Source: CAYGLV01 sp964351025
GTDB taxonomy: Bacteria; Actinomycetota; Thermoleophilia; Gaiellales; Gaiellaceae
Assembly: GCA_964351025.1 (NCBI GenBank)
Contig: CAYGLV010000001.1
Span: 57,041-121,040, forward strand
Length of the DNA stretch: 64,000 nt
Direction of reading: 5' to 3'
The position numbers and the translations under genes are program-made. Shown here piece after piece: positions 43,636 through 51,479 of the stretch. The notes below the pieces were generated by a model. That model was not told the DNA's origin. It ran no database searches and saw only the letters and a list, made by a program, of their open reading frames with translations. How positions within the stretch are numbered: position 1 is the first letter of the stretch; every line of letters starts with the position of its first letter.

Positions 43636-44909
43636 GGAACCTGCGCAGCCCAGTCCGCCGTAGGCGTTGTCTCGGCCGCTTCGTCCGAGTCGAGGCGCTG
43701 GAGCTGGCGAACGTCGCGGACGCTCAGCGTGGCGGCCGCGAGTGCGGCGCACACGCCCGCCGCGATCCAGAGCGTGGGGTGGATGCCGACCGCATCGGAC
43801 AGCGGACCGACGATCACGAACCCCACCGGCATGAGCGCGATCGAGCCGAGCATGTCGTAGGAGGCGACGCGCGAGAGCAGGTCACCGGGGATGTGCTGCT
43901 GGAGCGAGAGCTCCCAGAAGACGCCGAAGAGCTCGACGCCGACCCCGGCGACGAACGCGGTCACGACCACCACGGCGAGCGGCGCGCCCGCCGCGAGCGC
44001 TGCGAGTGGGAGGGAGAGCCCAGCGACGGTGAGCATTCCCACCAGCAACGGCCGCTGTGGACGCCAGTTGAGCGCGACGGCGCCGCCCGCGACGAGCCCG
44101 AGGCCGGTCGCGGCCGCGATCAGACCCCAGGCTGCCGCACCACCGAGCTCGGCCTTGGCGACGATCGGGCCGAGAACGTTGAGGCCGGCGGCCCAGAACG
44201 CGTTGATGAAGCCGAACGCGATGACGATCGCCCAGAGCCACGTGCGTGACGCGAAGGCGCTCCAGCCCTCACGCAGCTCCGCCACAAAACGGGAACGCTC
44301 CATCTTCGACCGCCTCAACCGGATCCGAGCCAGGAAGGTCGCACACATGAAGAAGCTCGCAGCGTCGACTGCGATCGCCCAGCCGGCACCGGCCGCCGCG
44401 ACGACGAGGCCGGCGAGCGCCGCGCCGCCGATGTTCGTCGCGTTGAGCGACAGCCGGAGAAGTGCATTCGCCTCCTGGAGGTGAGCCTTCGAGACGAGTT
44501 GCGGGACGATGCCCTGTGCCGCGGGAAAGAAGAACGCCTGCGCCAGGCCGTTCACCGCGGCGAGCGCGGCGATGTGCCATGTGCTCGCAACGCCGGTCAG
44601 CACGATCACGGCGACCGTGAGCTGCGCGAAGCCGTTGACCACGTTCGCCCCGACCATCACCCGGTTGCGCGGCAGGCGGTCGGCCCAGACGCCACCGACA
44701 AGGATGAAGACGAGCTGGCTGACGGTGAAGCAGGCGAGCACGACGCCGATGTCGGAGGCGCCGCCGCCGATCTCGAGGATCGCGAACGCCAGCGCCACGA
44801 ACGAGAAGGACGCGCCGAGACGAGAGATCGTCCGGCCCGTGAAGAACAGCCGGAAGTCGCGCTCGCGGAGCGGCGCGAGGGCGCCGCGCAGCCGGCTCGA
44901 GCGCATCAC
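43632..44909 (-). CDS. MFS efflux transporter (MFS_3, enterobactin exporter-like)
   Basis: A 425-residue major facilitator with 12 predicted membrane segments. LRERDFRLFFTGRTISRLGA is the N-terminal block of the EntS-like group; GGVWADRLPRNRVMVGANVV is the loop 2-3 motif, and GLAQAFFFPAAQGIVPQLVS a later one. Export of a small molecule is likely, but nothing points to the substrate. GTG 44909 or ATG 44906 may start it. It lies between the DUF2277 gene and the DUF2238-like gene on one strand. Confidence 0.85.
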   Translation of the reverse strand: MMRSSRLRGALAPLRERDFRLFFTGRTISRLGASFSFVALAFAILEIGGGASDIGVVLACFTVSQLVFILVGGVWADRLPRNRVMVGANVVNGFAQLTVAVIVLTGVASTWHIAALAAVNGLAQAFFFPAAQGIVPQLVSKAHLQEANALLRLSLNATNIGGAALAGLVVAAAGAGWAIAVDAASFFMCATFLARIRLRRSKMERSRFVAELREGWSAFASRTWLWAIVIAFGFINAFWAAGLNVLGPIVAKAELGGAAAWGLIAAATGLGLVAGGAVALNWRPQRPLLVGMLTVAGLSLPLAALAAGAPLAVVVVTAFVAGVGVELFGVFWELSLQQHIPGDLLSRVASYDMLGSIALMPVGFVIVGPLSDAVGIHPTLWIAAGVCAALAAATLSVRDVRQLQRLDSDEAAETTPTADWAAQVP

Positions 44910-44930
44910 GAGAACCCGCTCCCCGTTCGG

Positions 44931-45206
44931 CTACGCGGCGTGACCGAAGCGCTCGGCCGCACGAGCCTTGCGCCGCTCGGCCTCGAGCGCGCGATCCCGC
45001 GGCGGAGCCGACGTGACCAGCTTCTCGAGGAGTCGTGCGGTCGCATCCGCCACGGCTTCGACTGCGCGCTCGAATGCCGCTTCGTTCGCGCGCGAAGGCT
45101 TCTGCGTGCCGCTCACCTTCCGCACGTACTGGGTCGCGGCCGAGTGGATCTCGTCTCGGGTCGTCGGTGGCTCGAAGTTGTGCAGCGTCTTGATGTTCCG
45201 GCACAT
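44931..45206 (-). CDS. DUF2277 family protein
   Basis: A 91-residue protein beginning MCRNIKTLHNFEPPTTRDEI, with ATQYVRKVSGTQKPSRANEA, as in the DUF2277 family of actinobacteria. Its function is unknown. It is preceded by a TAGACT box exactly seven bases before the ATG and heads a run with the MFS and DUF2238-like genes. Confidence 0.85.
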   Translation of the reverse strand: MCRNIKTLHNFEPPTTRDEIHSAATQYVRKVSGTQKPSRANEAAFERAVEAVADATARLLEKLVTSAPPRDRALEAERRKARAAERFGHAA

Positions 45207-45213
45207 GCGGGCA

Positions 45214-45219
45214 AGTCTA
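45214..45219 (-). promoter_or_regulatory. -10 box for the leaderless DUF2277 gene
   Basis: TAGACT on the minus strand, then seven bases, then the ATG at 45206; identical to the box before phoH. Confidence 0.5.
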
Positions 45220-45240
45220 CGCGCGTGACTGCCGGCGCTC

Positions 45241-45648
45241 CTAGCTCCAGGCCGCCAGGATCGCGCCCATCACGAGCAGCGACACCCCGTGGTAGCCGCT
45301 GTCGATCAGGTAGAGGGAGAGCGGGCGCCCCGCGAAGATCCCGTTGACGGCCGTGGTCGTCAGCACGAAGCCCGCCCACGCGAACAGGCCGACGAGGAGC
45401 CCCTCGCCGATGGTCGTGGCGGCCGCGTAGTCGACGACTCGTGCCAGGACGTATGCCATCGCGAGCGCGCTCACGGCCGCGACGGCGTAACCCCTCCTTG
45501 CCCCGCTCACGTCCTCCTGGGTCTTGCCGACCGCCCGCATCCACGAGTGCACGAAGAGCGCGGGCGAGTACCAGACCGCGCCGAGCGCCATCGGGACGAG
45601 TGCGGCAACGATGACCGCGATCCAGTTGATGTCGACGTCTTCCAGCAC
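45241..45648 (-). CDS. DUF1761 membrane protein
   Basis: A 135-residue protein with four membrane segments: NWIAVIVAALVPMALGAVWY near the N-terminus, AVWYSPALFVHSWMRAVGKT in the first loop and LIDSGYHGVSLLVMGAILAA at the end, as in DUF1761. The GTG start has AAGGAG at good spacing, unlike the leaderless neighbour. Function unknown. Confidence 0.8.
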   Translation of the reverse strand: MLEDVDINWIAVIVAALVPMALGAVWYSPALFVHSWMRAVGKTQEDVSGARRGYAVAAVSALAMAYVLARVVDYAAATTIGEGLLVGLFAWAGFVLTTTAVNGIFAGRPLSLYLIDSGYHGVSLLVMGAILAAWS

Positions 45649-45698
45649 AGCCGCTCCTTTGTGAGGGACGGCACGAACAGTACGACGTGGGGAGGACG

Positions 45699-45704
45699 TA
45701 CACT
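45699..45704 (+). promoter_or_regulatory. -10 box for leaderless deoC
   Basis: TACACT, then seven bases, then the deoC ATG at 45712. Confidence 0.5.
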
Positions 45705-45711
45705 TGCCGCG

Positions 45712-46650
45712 ATGGCCCAGGCACCCGCCCTGCCACGCGGGTTCGAGCTGCCGCTCGAGCCGCGCCTACCCCGGATCGGCTCGGTTGACGCGGTCGCGCT
45801 CGAGGAGCGCGCGGCGACGCTCGCGAAGCGCTCGATCAAGCGCGAGTCGAAGCTCCAGGCGCTCGAGCTGGCGGTGCGGATGATCGACCTGACGACGCTC
45901 GAGGGCGCAGACACGCCGGGCAAGGTCGCAGCCCTCTGCTCGAAGGCGGTGCGCCCGGACCCGGTGGACGCGAACGTGCCGTCAGTCGCGGCCGTCTGCG
46001 TCTACCCGAACCTCGTGCCGACCGCCGTCGCGCGCCTGCGCGACACGTCGGTCAAGGTCGCCTCGGTCGCGACCGCCTTCCCATCGGGCCAGTCGCCGCT
46101 CGAGGGCAAGCTCGCCGAGGTGCGCGACGTCGTCGAGGCCGGCGCCGACGAGGTGGACATGGTGATCGACCGCGGCGCCTTCCTCTCCGGGCGCTACGCG
46201 AAGGTCTACGACGAGATCGTCCACATCAAGGAGGCCTGCGGCGACGCGCACCTGAAGGTGATCCTCGAGACGGGCGAGCTCGGCACCTACGACAACGTCC
46301 GGCGCGCGAGCCTGCTCGCAATGGCCGCCGGCGCCGACTTCATCAAAACCTCGACGGGCAAGATCCAGCCCGCGGCGACGCTCCCGGTCACGCTCTGCAT
46401 GCTCGAGGCGATTCGCGACGTCTACGAGGAGACCGGACGTATGGTCGGCATGAAGGCCGCCGGCGGCATCCGTCAGGCGAAGCAGGCCGTCCAGTACCTC
46501 GTCGTCCTCCATGAGACACTCGGCCTGCAGTGGCTGACGCCCGACCTCTTCCGCCTCGGCGCTTCGACCCTCCTCAACGACGTGCTGATGCAGATCCGGA
46601 AGCAGAAGACGGGTCAGTACCAGTCCCTCGACTACTTCACCATCGACTGA
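45712..46650 (+). CDS. deoC: DeoC, deoxyribose-phosphate aldolase
   Basis: A 312-residue class I aldolase. MIDLTTLEGADTPGKVAAL, VYPNLVPTAVARL, KVASVATAFPSGQ, VDMVIDRGAFLSG, KVILETGELG, DFIKTSTGKIQPAAT (Schiff-base lysine) and GMKAAGGIRQAKQAVQYL are the family blocks. It splits deoxyribose-5-phosphate to glyceraldehyde-3-phosphate and acetaldehyde. The aldehyde dehydrogenase pair downstream would remove the acetaldehyde. The last 15 bases recur at 46797, across a repeat element. Confidence 0.93.
   Translation: MAQAPALPRGFELPLEPRLPRIGSVDAVALEERAATLAKRSIKRESKLQALELAVRMIDLTTLEGADTPGKVAALCSKAVRPDPVDANVPSVAAVCVYPNLVPTAVARLRDTSVKVASVATAFPSGQSPLEGKLAEVRDVVEAGADEVDMVIDRGAFLSGRYAKVYDEIVHIKEACGDAHLKVILETGELGTYDNVRRASLLAMAAGADFIKTSTGKIQPAATLPVTLCMLEAIRDVYEETGRMVGMKAAGGIRQAKQAVQYLVVLHETLGLQWLTPDLFRLGASTLLNDVLMQIRKQKTGQYQSLDYFTID
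46636..46650 (+). repeat. Left 15-base direct repeat flanking a repeat element
   Basis: TTCACCATCGACTGA, the end of deoC, matches 46797-46811 (TTCACCATTGACTGA) at 14 of 15 positions. The 146 bases between them contain the composite palindromic element. Confidence 0.55.
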
Positions 46651-46691
46651 CCATGCTGGCTCTCGGCGTTCGAATTCAGGAAGCCGCGCCT

Positions 46692-46791
46692 TGGCGGAGC
46701 CGGGCTCTGCCCGGCGGGAGCCGTAGCCTCAGCTCGAACTCCGCGGGTCGTGAAGGAGGGGGCTCATGGGGGAACCATGGGTTCCCCCATG
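46692..46791 (+). repeat. Composite palindromic repeat, copy 1
   Basis: Hairpin A, GCCGGGC-TCT-GCCCGGC then GGGAG (46699-46720), is followed after ~31 bases by GAAGGAGGGGG and palindrome B, CATGGGGGAACC-ATG-GGTTCCCCCATG split as two 12-base arms (46765-46776 and 46780-46791). The same order and spacing recur at 58482-58572 with compensating changes in the arms. It lies between deoC and the aldehyde dehydrogenase gene and supplies that gene's first possible ATG codons. Confidence 0.7.
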
Positions 46792-48291
46792 AACGGTTCA
46801 CCATTGACTGAGCTCGAGCAGAAGCGCAAGCACGCCCCGGCCCCGGCGCTGACAGAGTGGGAGTACGCGCCGGCGCCCGAAGCGCGCGAGATCGTCTCGC
46901 TCGAGGAGCGCTACGGGCTCTTCGTCGGCGGGAAGATGGTCGAGCCGCGCTCGGGGACGTACGCGACGACCATCGATCCGTCCACGGAGGAGCCGCTCGC
47001 CGAGATCGCACAGGGCGGGCCGGAGGACGTCGAAGCGGCGGTCGAGGCCGCCCGCGGCGCCTTCGAGAACGGCTGGGCGAAGCTCGCGGTCGCGGAGCGG
47101 GCCAAGTACCTGTACCGGATCGCCCGCCTCATGCAGGAGCGCTCGCGCGAGCTTGCGGTGCTCGAGTCGCTGAACAACGGCAAGCCGATCCGCGAGTCAC
47201 GGGACGTGGACGTCCCGCTCGCCGCGGCGCACTTCTTCTACTACGCGGGCTGGGCGGACAAGCTCGAGTACGCGTTCCCGAACCGGCGCCCGCAGCCGCT
47301 CGGCGTCGCCGCGCAGGTCATCCCCTGGAACTTCCCGCTGCTGATGCTCTCGTGGAAGATCGCGCCGGCGCTCGCGACGGGCAACACGGTCATCCTCAAG
47401 CCGGCCAGCACGACGCCGTTGACCGCGCTCCTCTTCGCCGAGATCTGCCGCCAGGCCGACCTCCCACCGGGCGTCGTCAACATCCTCACCGGCAACGGGC
47501 GCATGGGGGCGACGCTCGTCCGGCACCCCGGGGTGGACAAGGTCGCGTTCACAGGCTCGACCGAGGTGGGCAAGGACATCCAGCGGGCACTCGCAGGCTC
47601 CGGCAAGCGACTGACGCTCGAGCTCGGCGGCAAGGCCGCGAACATCGTCTTCGACGACGCGGCCCTCGACCAGGCGGTCGAGGGGATCGTCAACGGCATC
47701 TACTTCAACCAGGGCCAGGTCTGCTGCGCGGGCTCGCGCCTGCTCGTCCAGGAGTCGATCGCCGAGCCGCTGATCGCCAAGCTCAAGCAGCGCCTGGCGA
47801 CCCTGCGGATGGGCGACCCGCTCGACAAGAACACCGACCTCGGCGCGATCAACTCGCGGGACCAGCTCGACAGGATCACCGAGCTCGTCGCCTCCGGCCG
47901 CGACGAGGGAGCGGAGATCTTCCAGCCGGCCTGCAAGCTGCCGGAGAAGGGGTTCTGGTTCCCGCCCACCGTCTTCACGAACGTCGCCCAGAGCTACCGA
48001 ATCGCCCAGGAGGAGATCTTCGGGCCGGTGCTCTCTGTGCTCACCTTCCGGACCCCCGAGGAGGCGGTCGAGAAGGCGAACAACACGGCCTACGGGCTCT
48101 CCGCGGGCGTCTGGACGGAGAAGGGCTCGCGCATCCTCTGGATGGCGCAGCAGCTCCGTGCCGGGGTGGTCTGGGCGAACACCTTCAACCGCTTCGACCC
48201 GAGCTCGCCGTTCGGCGGCTACAAGGAGTCCGGCTTCGGGCGCGAGGGCGGCCGGCACGGGCTCGAGCCCTACCTGAGATTCGACGAATGA
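46777..48291 (+). CDS. Aldehyde dehydrogenase (complete, NAD-type)
   Basis: A ~504-residue ALDH. AAQVIPWNFPLLMLSWKIAP, AFTGSTEVGKDIQRALAGSG, LTLELGGKAANIVFDDA (general-base Glu) and NQGQVCCAGSRLLVQESIAE (catalytic Cys) are intact, with FGGYKESGFGREGG at the end. It should oxidise an aldehyde to the acid, plausibly acetaldehyde from DeoC. The start is uncertain: ATG 46777 and ATG 46789 both lie in the palindromic repeat, and TTG 46804 is just beyond it. Next to it is a homologue with no catalytic domain. Confidence 0.9.
   Translation: MGSPMNGSPLTELEQKRKHAPAPALTEWEYAPAPEAREIVSLEERYGLFVGGKMVEPRSGTYATTIDPSTEEPLAEIAQGGPEDVEAAVEAARGAFENGWAKLAVAERAKYLYRIARLMQERSRELAVLESLNNGKPIRESRDVDVPLAAAHFFYYAGWADKLEYAFPNRRPQPLGVAAQVIPWNFPLLMLSWKIAPALATGNTVILKPASTTPLTALLFAEICRQADLPPGVVNILTGNGRMGATLVRHPGVDKVAFTGSTEVGKDIQRALAGSGKRLTLELGGKAANIVFDDAALDQAVEGIVNGIYFNQGQVCCAGSRLLVQESIAEPLIAKLKQRLATLRMGDPLDKNTDLGAINSRDQLDRITELVASGRDEGAEIFQPACKLPEKGFWFPPTVFTNVAQSYRIAQEEIFGPVLSVLTFRTPEEAVEKANNTAYGLSAGVWTEKGSRILWMAQQLRAGVVWANTFNRFDPSSPFGGYKESGFGREGGRHGLEPYLRFDE
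46797..46811 (+). repeat. Right 15-base direct repeat flanking a repeat element
   Basis: TTCACCATTGACTGA, one base different from the end of deoC at 46636-46650. It overlaps the first codons of the aldehyde dehydrogenase frame. Confidence 0.5.
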
Positions 48292-49085
48292 GTCGCTTGC
48301 CCGTCCGCAAGACGTACAAGCTGTTCATCGGCGGCGCCTTCCCGCGCTCCGAGTCGGGCCGCAGCTACCAGGCGGAGGGCCAGAACGTGGCGCGCGCCTC
48401 GCGCAAGGACGCCCGCGACGCGGTGAAGGCGGCCCGCGGGGCCCTGGCGGCGTGGTCGGGGGCGACCGCGTACAACCGCGGTCAGGTGCTCTACCGGCTC
48501 GCCGAGATGATGGAGGCGCGCGCCGCCGACCTCGCCGGCGTCTGCACCGGCCGCCAGGAGGTCGAGTCCGCGATCGACCGTGTCGTCTGGTACGCGGGCT
48601 GGACGGACAAGCTCGCGCAGGTGCTGGGCTCGTCGAACCCCGTCGCGGGCCCGTACTTCAACTTCACGGTCCCCGAGCCCACCGGGGTCGTTGCGGTGAT
48701 CGTGCCCGGGGAGCCGCCGCTCGGCGGTCTCGTCTCGCGCGTCCTGCCCGCGCTCGCCGGCGGCAACACCGTCGTCGCGGTGGCCTCGGAGGCCCATCCG
48801 CTGGCGGCTATCGAGCTCGCCGAGGCCGTGGCGACCGCGGACGTCCCCGGCGGCGTCCTCAACATCCTCACAGGCCTCTGCTCCGAGCTGGCGCCGGTGC
48901 TGGCGGGGCACATGGACGTGAACGCACTCGACGTGTCGGGAGCCGACGGCCTGGCCGAGGAGCTCGAGCGCCTCGGCGCCGAGAACGTCAAGCGTGTCGT
49001 GCGCGGCTCGGCGGACGAGCAGAGCCCATGGGCGATCGCCGAGTTCCTCGAGCTGAAGACTGTCTGGCACCCAATAGGCCAGTGA
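48288..49085 (+). CDS. Aldehyde dehydrogenase homologue lacking the catalytic domain
   Basis: A 265-residue protein. Residues ~1-235 follow the ALDH cofactor-binding domain (YKLFIGGAFPRSESGRSYQA, TGVVAVIVPGEPPLGGLVSR, VLPALAGGNTVVAVAS), but there is no GQ-x-C catalytic segment and no LELGGK. It then goes directly to a C-terminal tail, EFLELKTVWHPIG, resembling the oligomerisation strand at the very end of full-length ALDHs. So it looks like an internal deletion, not a truncation. The ATGA overlap with the complete enzyme suggests a hetero-oligomer partner. Confidence 0.8.
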   Translation: MSRLPVRKTYKLFIGGAFPRSESGRSYQAEGQNVARASRKDARDAVKAARGALAAWSGATAYNRGQVLYRLAEMMEARAADLAGVCTGRQEVESAIDRVVWYAGWTDKLAQVLGSSNPVAGPYFNFTVPEPTGVVAVIVPGEPPLGGLVSRVLPALAGGNTVVAVASEAHPLAAIELAEAVATADVPGGVLNILTGLCSELAPVLAGHMDVNALDVSGADGLAEELERLGAENVKRVVRGSADEQSPWAIAEFLELKTVWHPIGQ

Positions 49086-49106
49086 CCCTCGCGTCCCTGG
49101 CCGGCA

Positions 49107-49135
49107 GGCTCCCGCCGGGCGAAGCCCGGCTCCGC
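49107..49135 (-). repeat. Composite repeat, copy 3 (hairpin A only, inverted)
   Basis: Read on the minus strand, hairpin A is GCCGGGC-TTC-GCCCGGC followed by GGGAGCC; copy 1 has GCCGGGC-TCT-GCCCGGC and GGGAGCC. About 25 of 27 bases agree across GGAGCC...GGGAGCC. Palindrome B is not present on either side. Confidence 0.55.
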
Positions 49136-49148
49136 CCGCCTCGCGCCC

Positions 49149-49212
49149 CTCGCGGCGCTCCAGTCGGGGGCCCGTGCTTTTAGCACTGTTCCCCCTCCCT
49201 CCACGCCGCGAG
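49149..49212 (+). terminator. Large nested hairpin after the aldehyde dehydrogenase pair
   Basis: CTCGCGGCG (49149-49157) pairs with CGCCGCGAG (49204-49212). Inside are GGGGG/CCCCC and GTGCT-TTT-AGCAC. This gives a ~64-base structured element between the short ALDH gene and the TrpC-like gene, probably a transcript end or barrier. No terminal U-tract is seen. Confidence 0.45.
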
Positions 49213-49262
49213 AGGCGCGCCAGGAACGCGAGGATGTCTCGCGGATACGATCTGGCTGTCTG

Positions 49263-49808
49263 ATGACGGGTCTACGCCGCCTGAGTCATGCCGTCTCCGA
49301 GGGCGACGGCATCTCGATCCTCGTCGAGGTCGCCGACCGTGCGGCCGCCCATGCGGCCGAGGCGGAGGGGGCGGAGGGCCTGGCGGTGCGCGGCCACGCT
49401 GCCGGCGTGCGGGAGGCCAGCCAGCTGCCGTTGCTGTGGACAGCCGGCTCGTTCCGCGAGGCAAAGGAGGGCGGGGCGGACGCGGTCGTGCTCGTCGCCG
49501 AGACTGCGGGCGACCGCTTCGAGGAGCTCTTCGAGGAGGCGCACGAGCTCGGGCTCGAGTGCGTCGTCAAGGTGCGCGACGAGGAGGAGCTCGAGCACGT
49601 GCTCGAGCGGGTTGACCCCGAGGTTCTCCTGCTCTCGGCCGAAGGCGTCGAGGAAGGCGAGCACCACCTCGACCGCCTGCTCGAGCTGTTGTCGGACGTG
49701 CCGGCCGGCAAGCTCGCGATCGCCGAGCTGCTGGACGCCGGCAGCGAAGACCTCGCAGAGCTCGAGCGGGCGGGTGTGGATGCCGTCCTCTTTGCCGCGC
49801 CCGCCTAG
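49263..49808 (+). CDS. Degenerate TrpC-like (indole-glycerol-phosphate synthase-related) protein
   Basis: A 181-residue acidic protein whose pattern follows part of a TrpC TIM barrel: a GDGISILVEVAD-like strand, EAEGAEGLAVRGHAAGVREA, FREAKEGGADAVVLVAETAG, FEEAHELGLECVVKVRDEEE and LAELERAGVDAVLFAA. The usual catalytic landmarks of TrpC (the S-P-S lysine segment, RKDF and NNRDL) are absent, and it is about 70 residues short. I see no other trp gene in the window. It is 12 bases before the next gene, so the two are probably co-transcribed. Function unknown. Confidence 0.6.
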   Translation: MTGLRRLSHAVSEGDGISILVEVADRAAAHAAEAEGAEGLAVRGHAAGVREASQLPLLWTAGSFREAKEGGADAVVLVAETAGDRFEELFEEAHELGLECVVKVRDEEELEHVLERVDPEVLLLSAEGVEEGEHHLDRLLELLSDVPAGKLAIAELLDAGSEDLAELERAGVDAVLFAAPA

Positions 49809-49820
49809 AGGCGACGAGGC

Positions 49821-51470
49821 GTGACGGAAACCGGCCAGAGCGGAGAGCGTCGCGCCGCGATCGCGATCGGCGCAGCCGTCTTCATCGCGGGCGCCGTGCT
49901 GCTCGGGCTCGAGCTCGCGGCGAGCCGTGTGCTCGCGCCGTACTTCGGCAGCTCCCTCTTCGTCTGGGGCGCGTTGATCGGCGTCGTGCTCGCGGGGCTC
50001 TCGCTCGGCTACTGGATCGGAGGGGCGGCGGCCGACCGCTACCCGGCGCCGCGGCTGCTGCTCGGAGCACTCGCCTCTGCCTCGCTGCTTGTGCTGGCGA
50101 TCCCGTATCTCGACGGCTGGGCGCTCGAACGGGTCGTGAGCTGGGATCCGGGCCCGCGTGCCGACCCCCTGGTCGCCACGATCCTCCTCTTCGGTGCGCC
50201 GAGCGTGATCCTCGGCAGCGTCACGCCGATCGCCGTCCGGCTGCGCGCCCGCTCGCTCGAGCGGCTCGGGCGCACCGCCGGCCGCCTGTTTGCCATCTCG
50301 ACTGCCGGCAGCATCGCCGGCACCTTCGCAACAGCGTTCTGGCTGATCCCGGCGCTCGGCACGGACCAGCTCCTGGCCTCCGCTGCACTCGCGCTCATGA
50401 TCGCCGCAGCGGCGGTCGCCGTCGCCGAGCGGGCCCCGGTTGCTCTCGCCGTCGCGCTCGCCGCGGCGGGCGCGCTGACGGCACCCGTTCTCGCACTCGC
50501 GCCGGAGAGCGGTGGCCGGCTCGCGGGCACTCAGCTCCAGAACTGGTCGCCGCTCTACCGGCTCCAGGAGGAAGGGGGACGGCAGACGGGGGATCCCGGT
50601 GCCGAGAGTCGCAACGCCGGCTTCCGGATCGTCCACGCGAAGGACACGCGCTATCACCGGCTCGTCGTCGCCGACGACTCGGACACCCGCTTTCTCCGCT
50701 TCGACAACTCGTTCCAGAGCGCGATGTACCTGGGCGAACCGTTCCGGACCCGTTTCGAGTACACGGACTACCTCGACCTCGGGCTCGCGTACAACCCGGA
50801 CGCGCGCTCGGTGCTCTTCATCGGGCTCGGCGGCGGCTCGGCGCCCAAGCGCATGTGGCGCGACTTCCCGCAGCTGCGCTTGCAGGCCGTCGAGCTCGAC
50901 CCCGAGGTAGTGGACGTCGCCTACCGCTACTTCGCGCTACCCCGAGACGACCGGCTCGCGGTCGAGGTCGAGGACGGCCGGCGCTATCTCGTGCGCCACA
51001 GCGAGCGCTGGGACGTGATCGTCGTGGACGCCTTCTACTCGGACGCCGTCCCGTTCCACCTCGCGACCCGGGAGTTCCTCGAGCTCGCGCACGCCCGTCT
51101 CGAGCCGGGTGGCGTCGTCGTCGTCAACGTGATCGGTGCGCTCGCCGGCGACCAGTCGCGGCTGCTCCGCTCCATGCTGCGCACCTACCGAGCCGTCTTC
51201 CCGACCGTCGCCGTGCACCCCGTCTTCCTGCAGGGAGACCGCGATCCGCGCTCGGTTCGCAACGTCATCCTCGTGGCGACCGACGGTGCCGCACCCTCCA
51301 CCGCCTTCCTGGCGGAGCGCTGGGCGGAGACCCGCAAGCGAGTGCCCGCCGCGCCCGATCTCGCCACGGCGATCCGCGAACGCTGGGACCGGCCGCTCGC
51401 GACGGGAGACGTGCCGGTGCTCACTGACGACTACGCCCCGACCGACGCGCTGCTGCTGCTGTTCGGCTGA
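49821..51470 (+). CDS. Membrane-fused spermidine synthase-like protein
   Basis: A 549-residue protein. Residues ~1-220 hold about seven membrane segments (AVLLGLELAASRVLAPYFGS, GALIGVVLAGLSLGYWIGGA). The C-terminal part is a spermidine synthase/methyltransferase fold: RYHRLVVADDSDTRFLRFDN, VLFIGLGGGSAPKRMWRDFP, AVELDPEVVDVAYRYFALP and VIVVDAFYSDAVPFHLATRE. Such fusions are common in bacteria but mostly uncharacterised; polyamine synthesis is not assured. The stop abuts the convergent pfp stop inside an 18-base palindrome. Confidence 0.82.
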   Translation: MTETGQSGERRAAIAIGAAVFIAGAVLLGLELAASRVLAPYFGSSLFVWGALIGVVLAGLSLGYWIGGAAADRYPAPRLLLGALASASLLVLAIPYLDGWALERVVSWDPGPRADPLVATILLFGAPSVILGSVTPIAVRLRARSLERLGRTAGRLFAISTAGSIAGTFATAFWLIPALGTDQLLASAALALMIAAAAVAVAERAPVALAVALAAAGALTAPVLALAPESGGRLAGTQLQNWSPLYRLQEEGGRQTGDPGAESRNAGFRIVHAKDTRYHRLVVADDSDTRFLRFDNSFQSAMYLGEPFRTRFEYTDYLDLGLAYNPDARSVLFIGLGGGSAPKRMWRDFPQLRLQAVELDPEVVDVAYRYFALPRDDRLAVEVEDGRRYLVRHSERWDVIVVDAFYSDAVPFHLATREFLELAHARLEPGGVVVVNVIGALAGDQSRLLRSMLRTYRAVFPTVAVHPVFLQGDRDPRSVRNVILVATDGAAPSTAFLAERWAETRKRVPAAPDLATAIRERWDRPLATGDVPVLTDDYAPTDALLLLFG

Positions 51471-51479
51471 TCAGCCGAA
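51462..51479. terminator. Palindrome over two convergent stops
   Basis: TTCGGCTGATCAGCCGAA is a perfect 18-base palindrome. Its centre TGATCA holds the stop of the spermidine-synthase-like gene and that of pfp back to back, and both proteins end in Phe-Gly. It could act as a weak two-way terminator, though there is no U-tract. Confidence 0.45.

Noticed and set aside
43057..43752. 231-codon version of the DUF2238-like gene
   Set aside because: The added N-terminus would overlap the end of the MFS gene with low-complexity Arg/Pro sequence; the GTG at 43635, overlapping the MFS stop as GTGA, fits the operon pattern.
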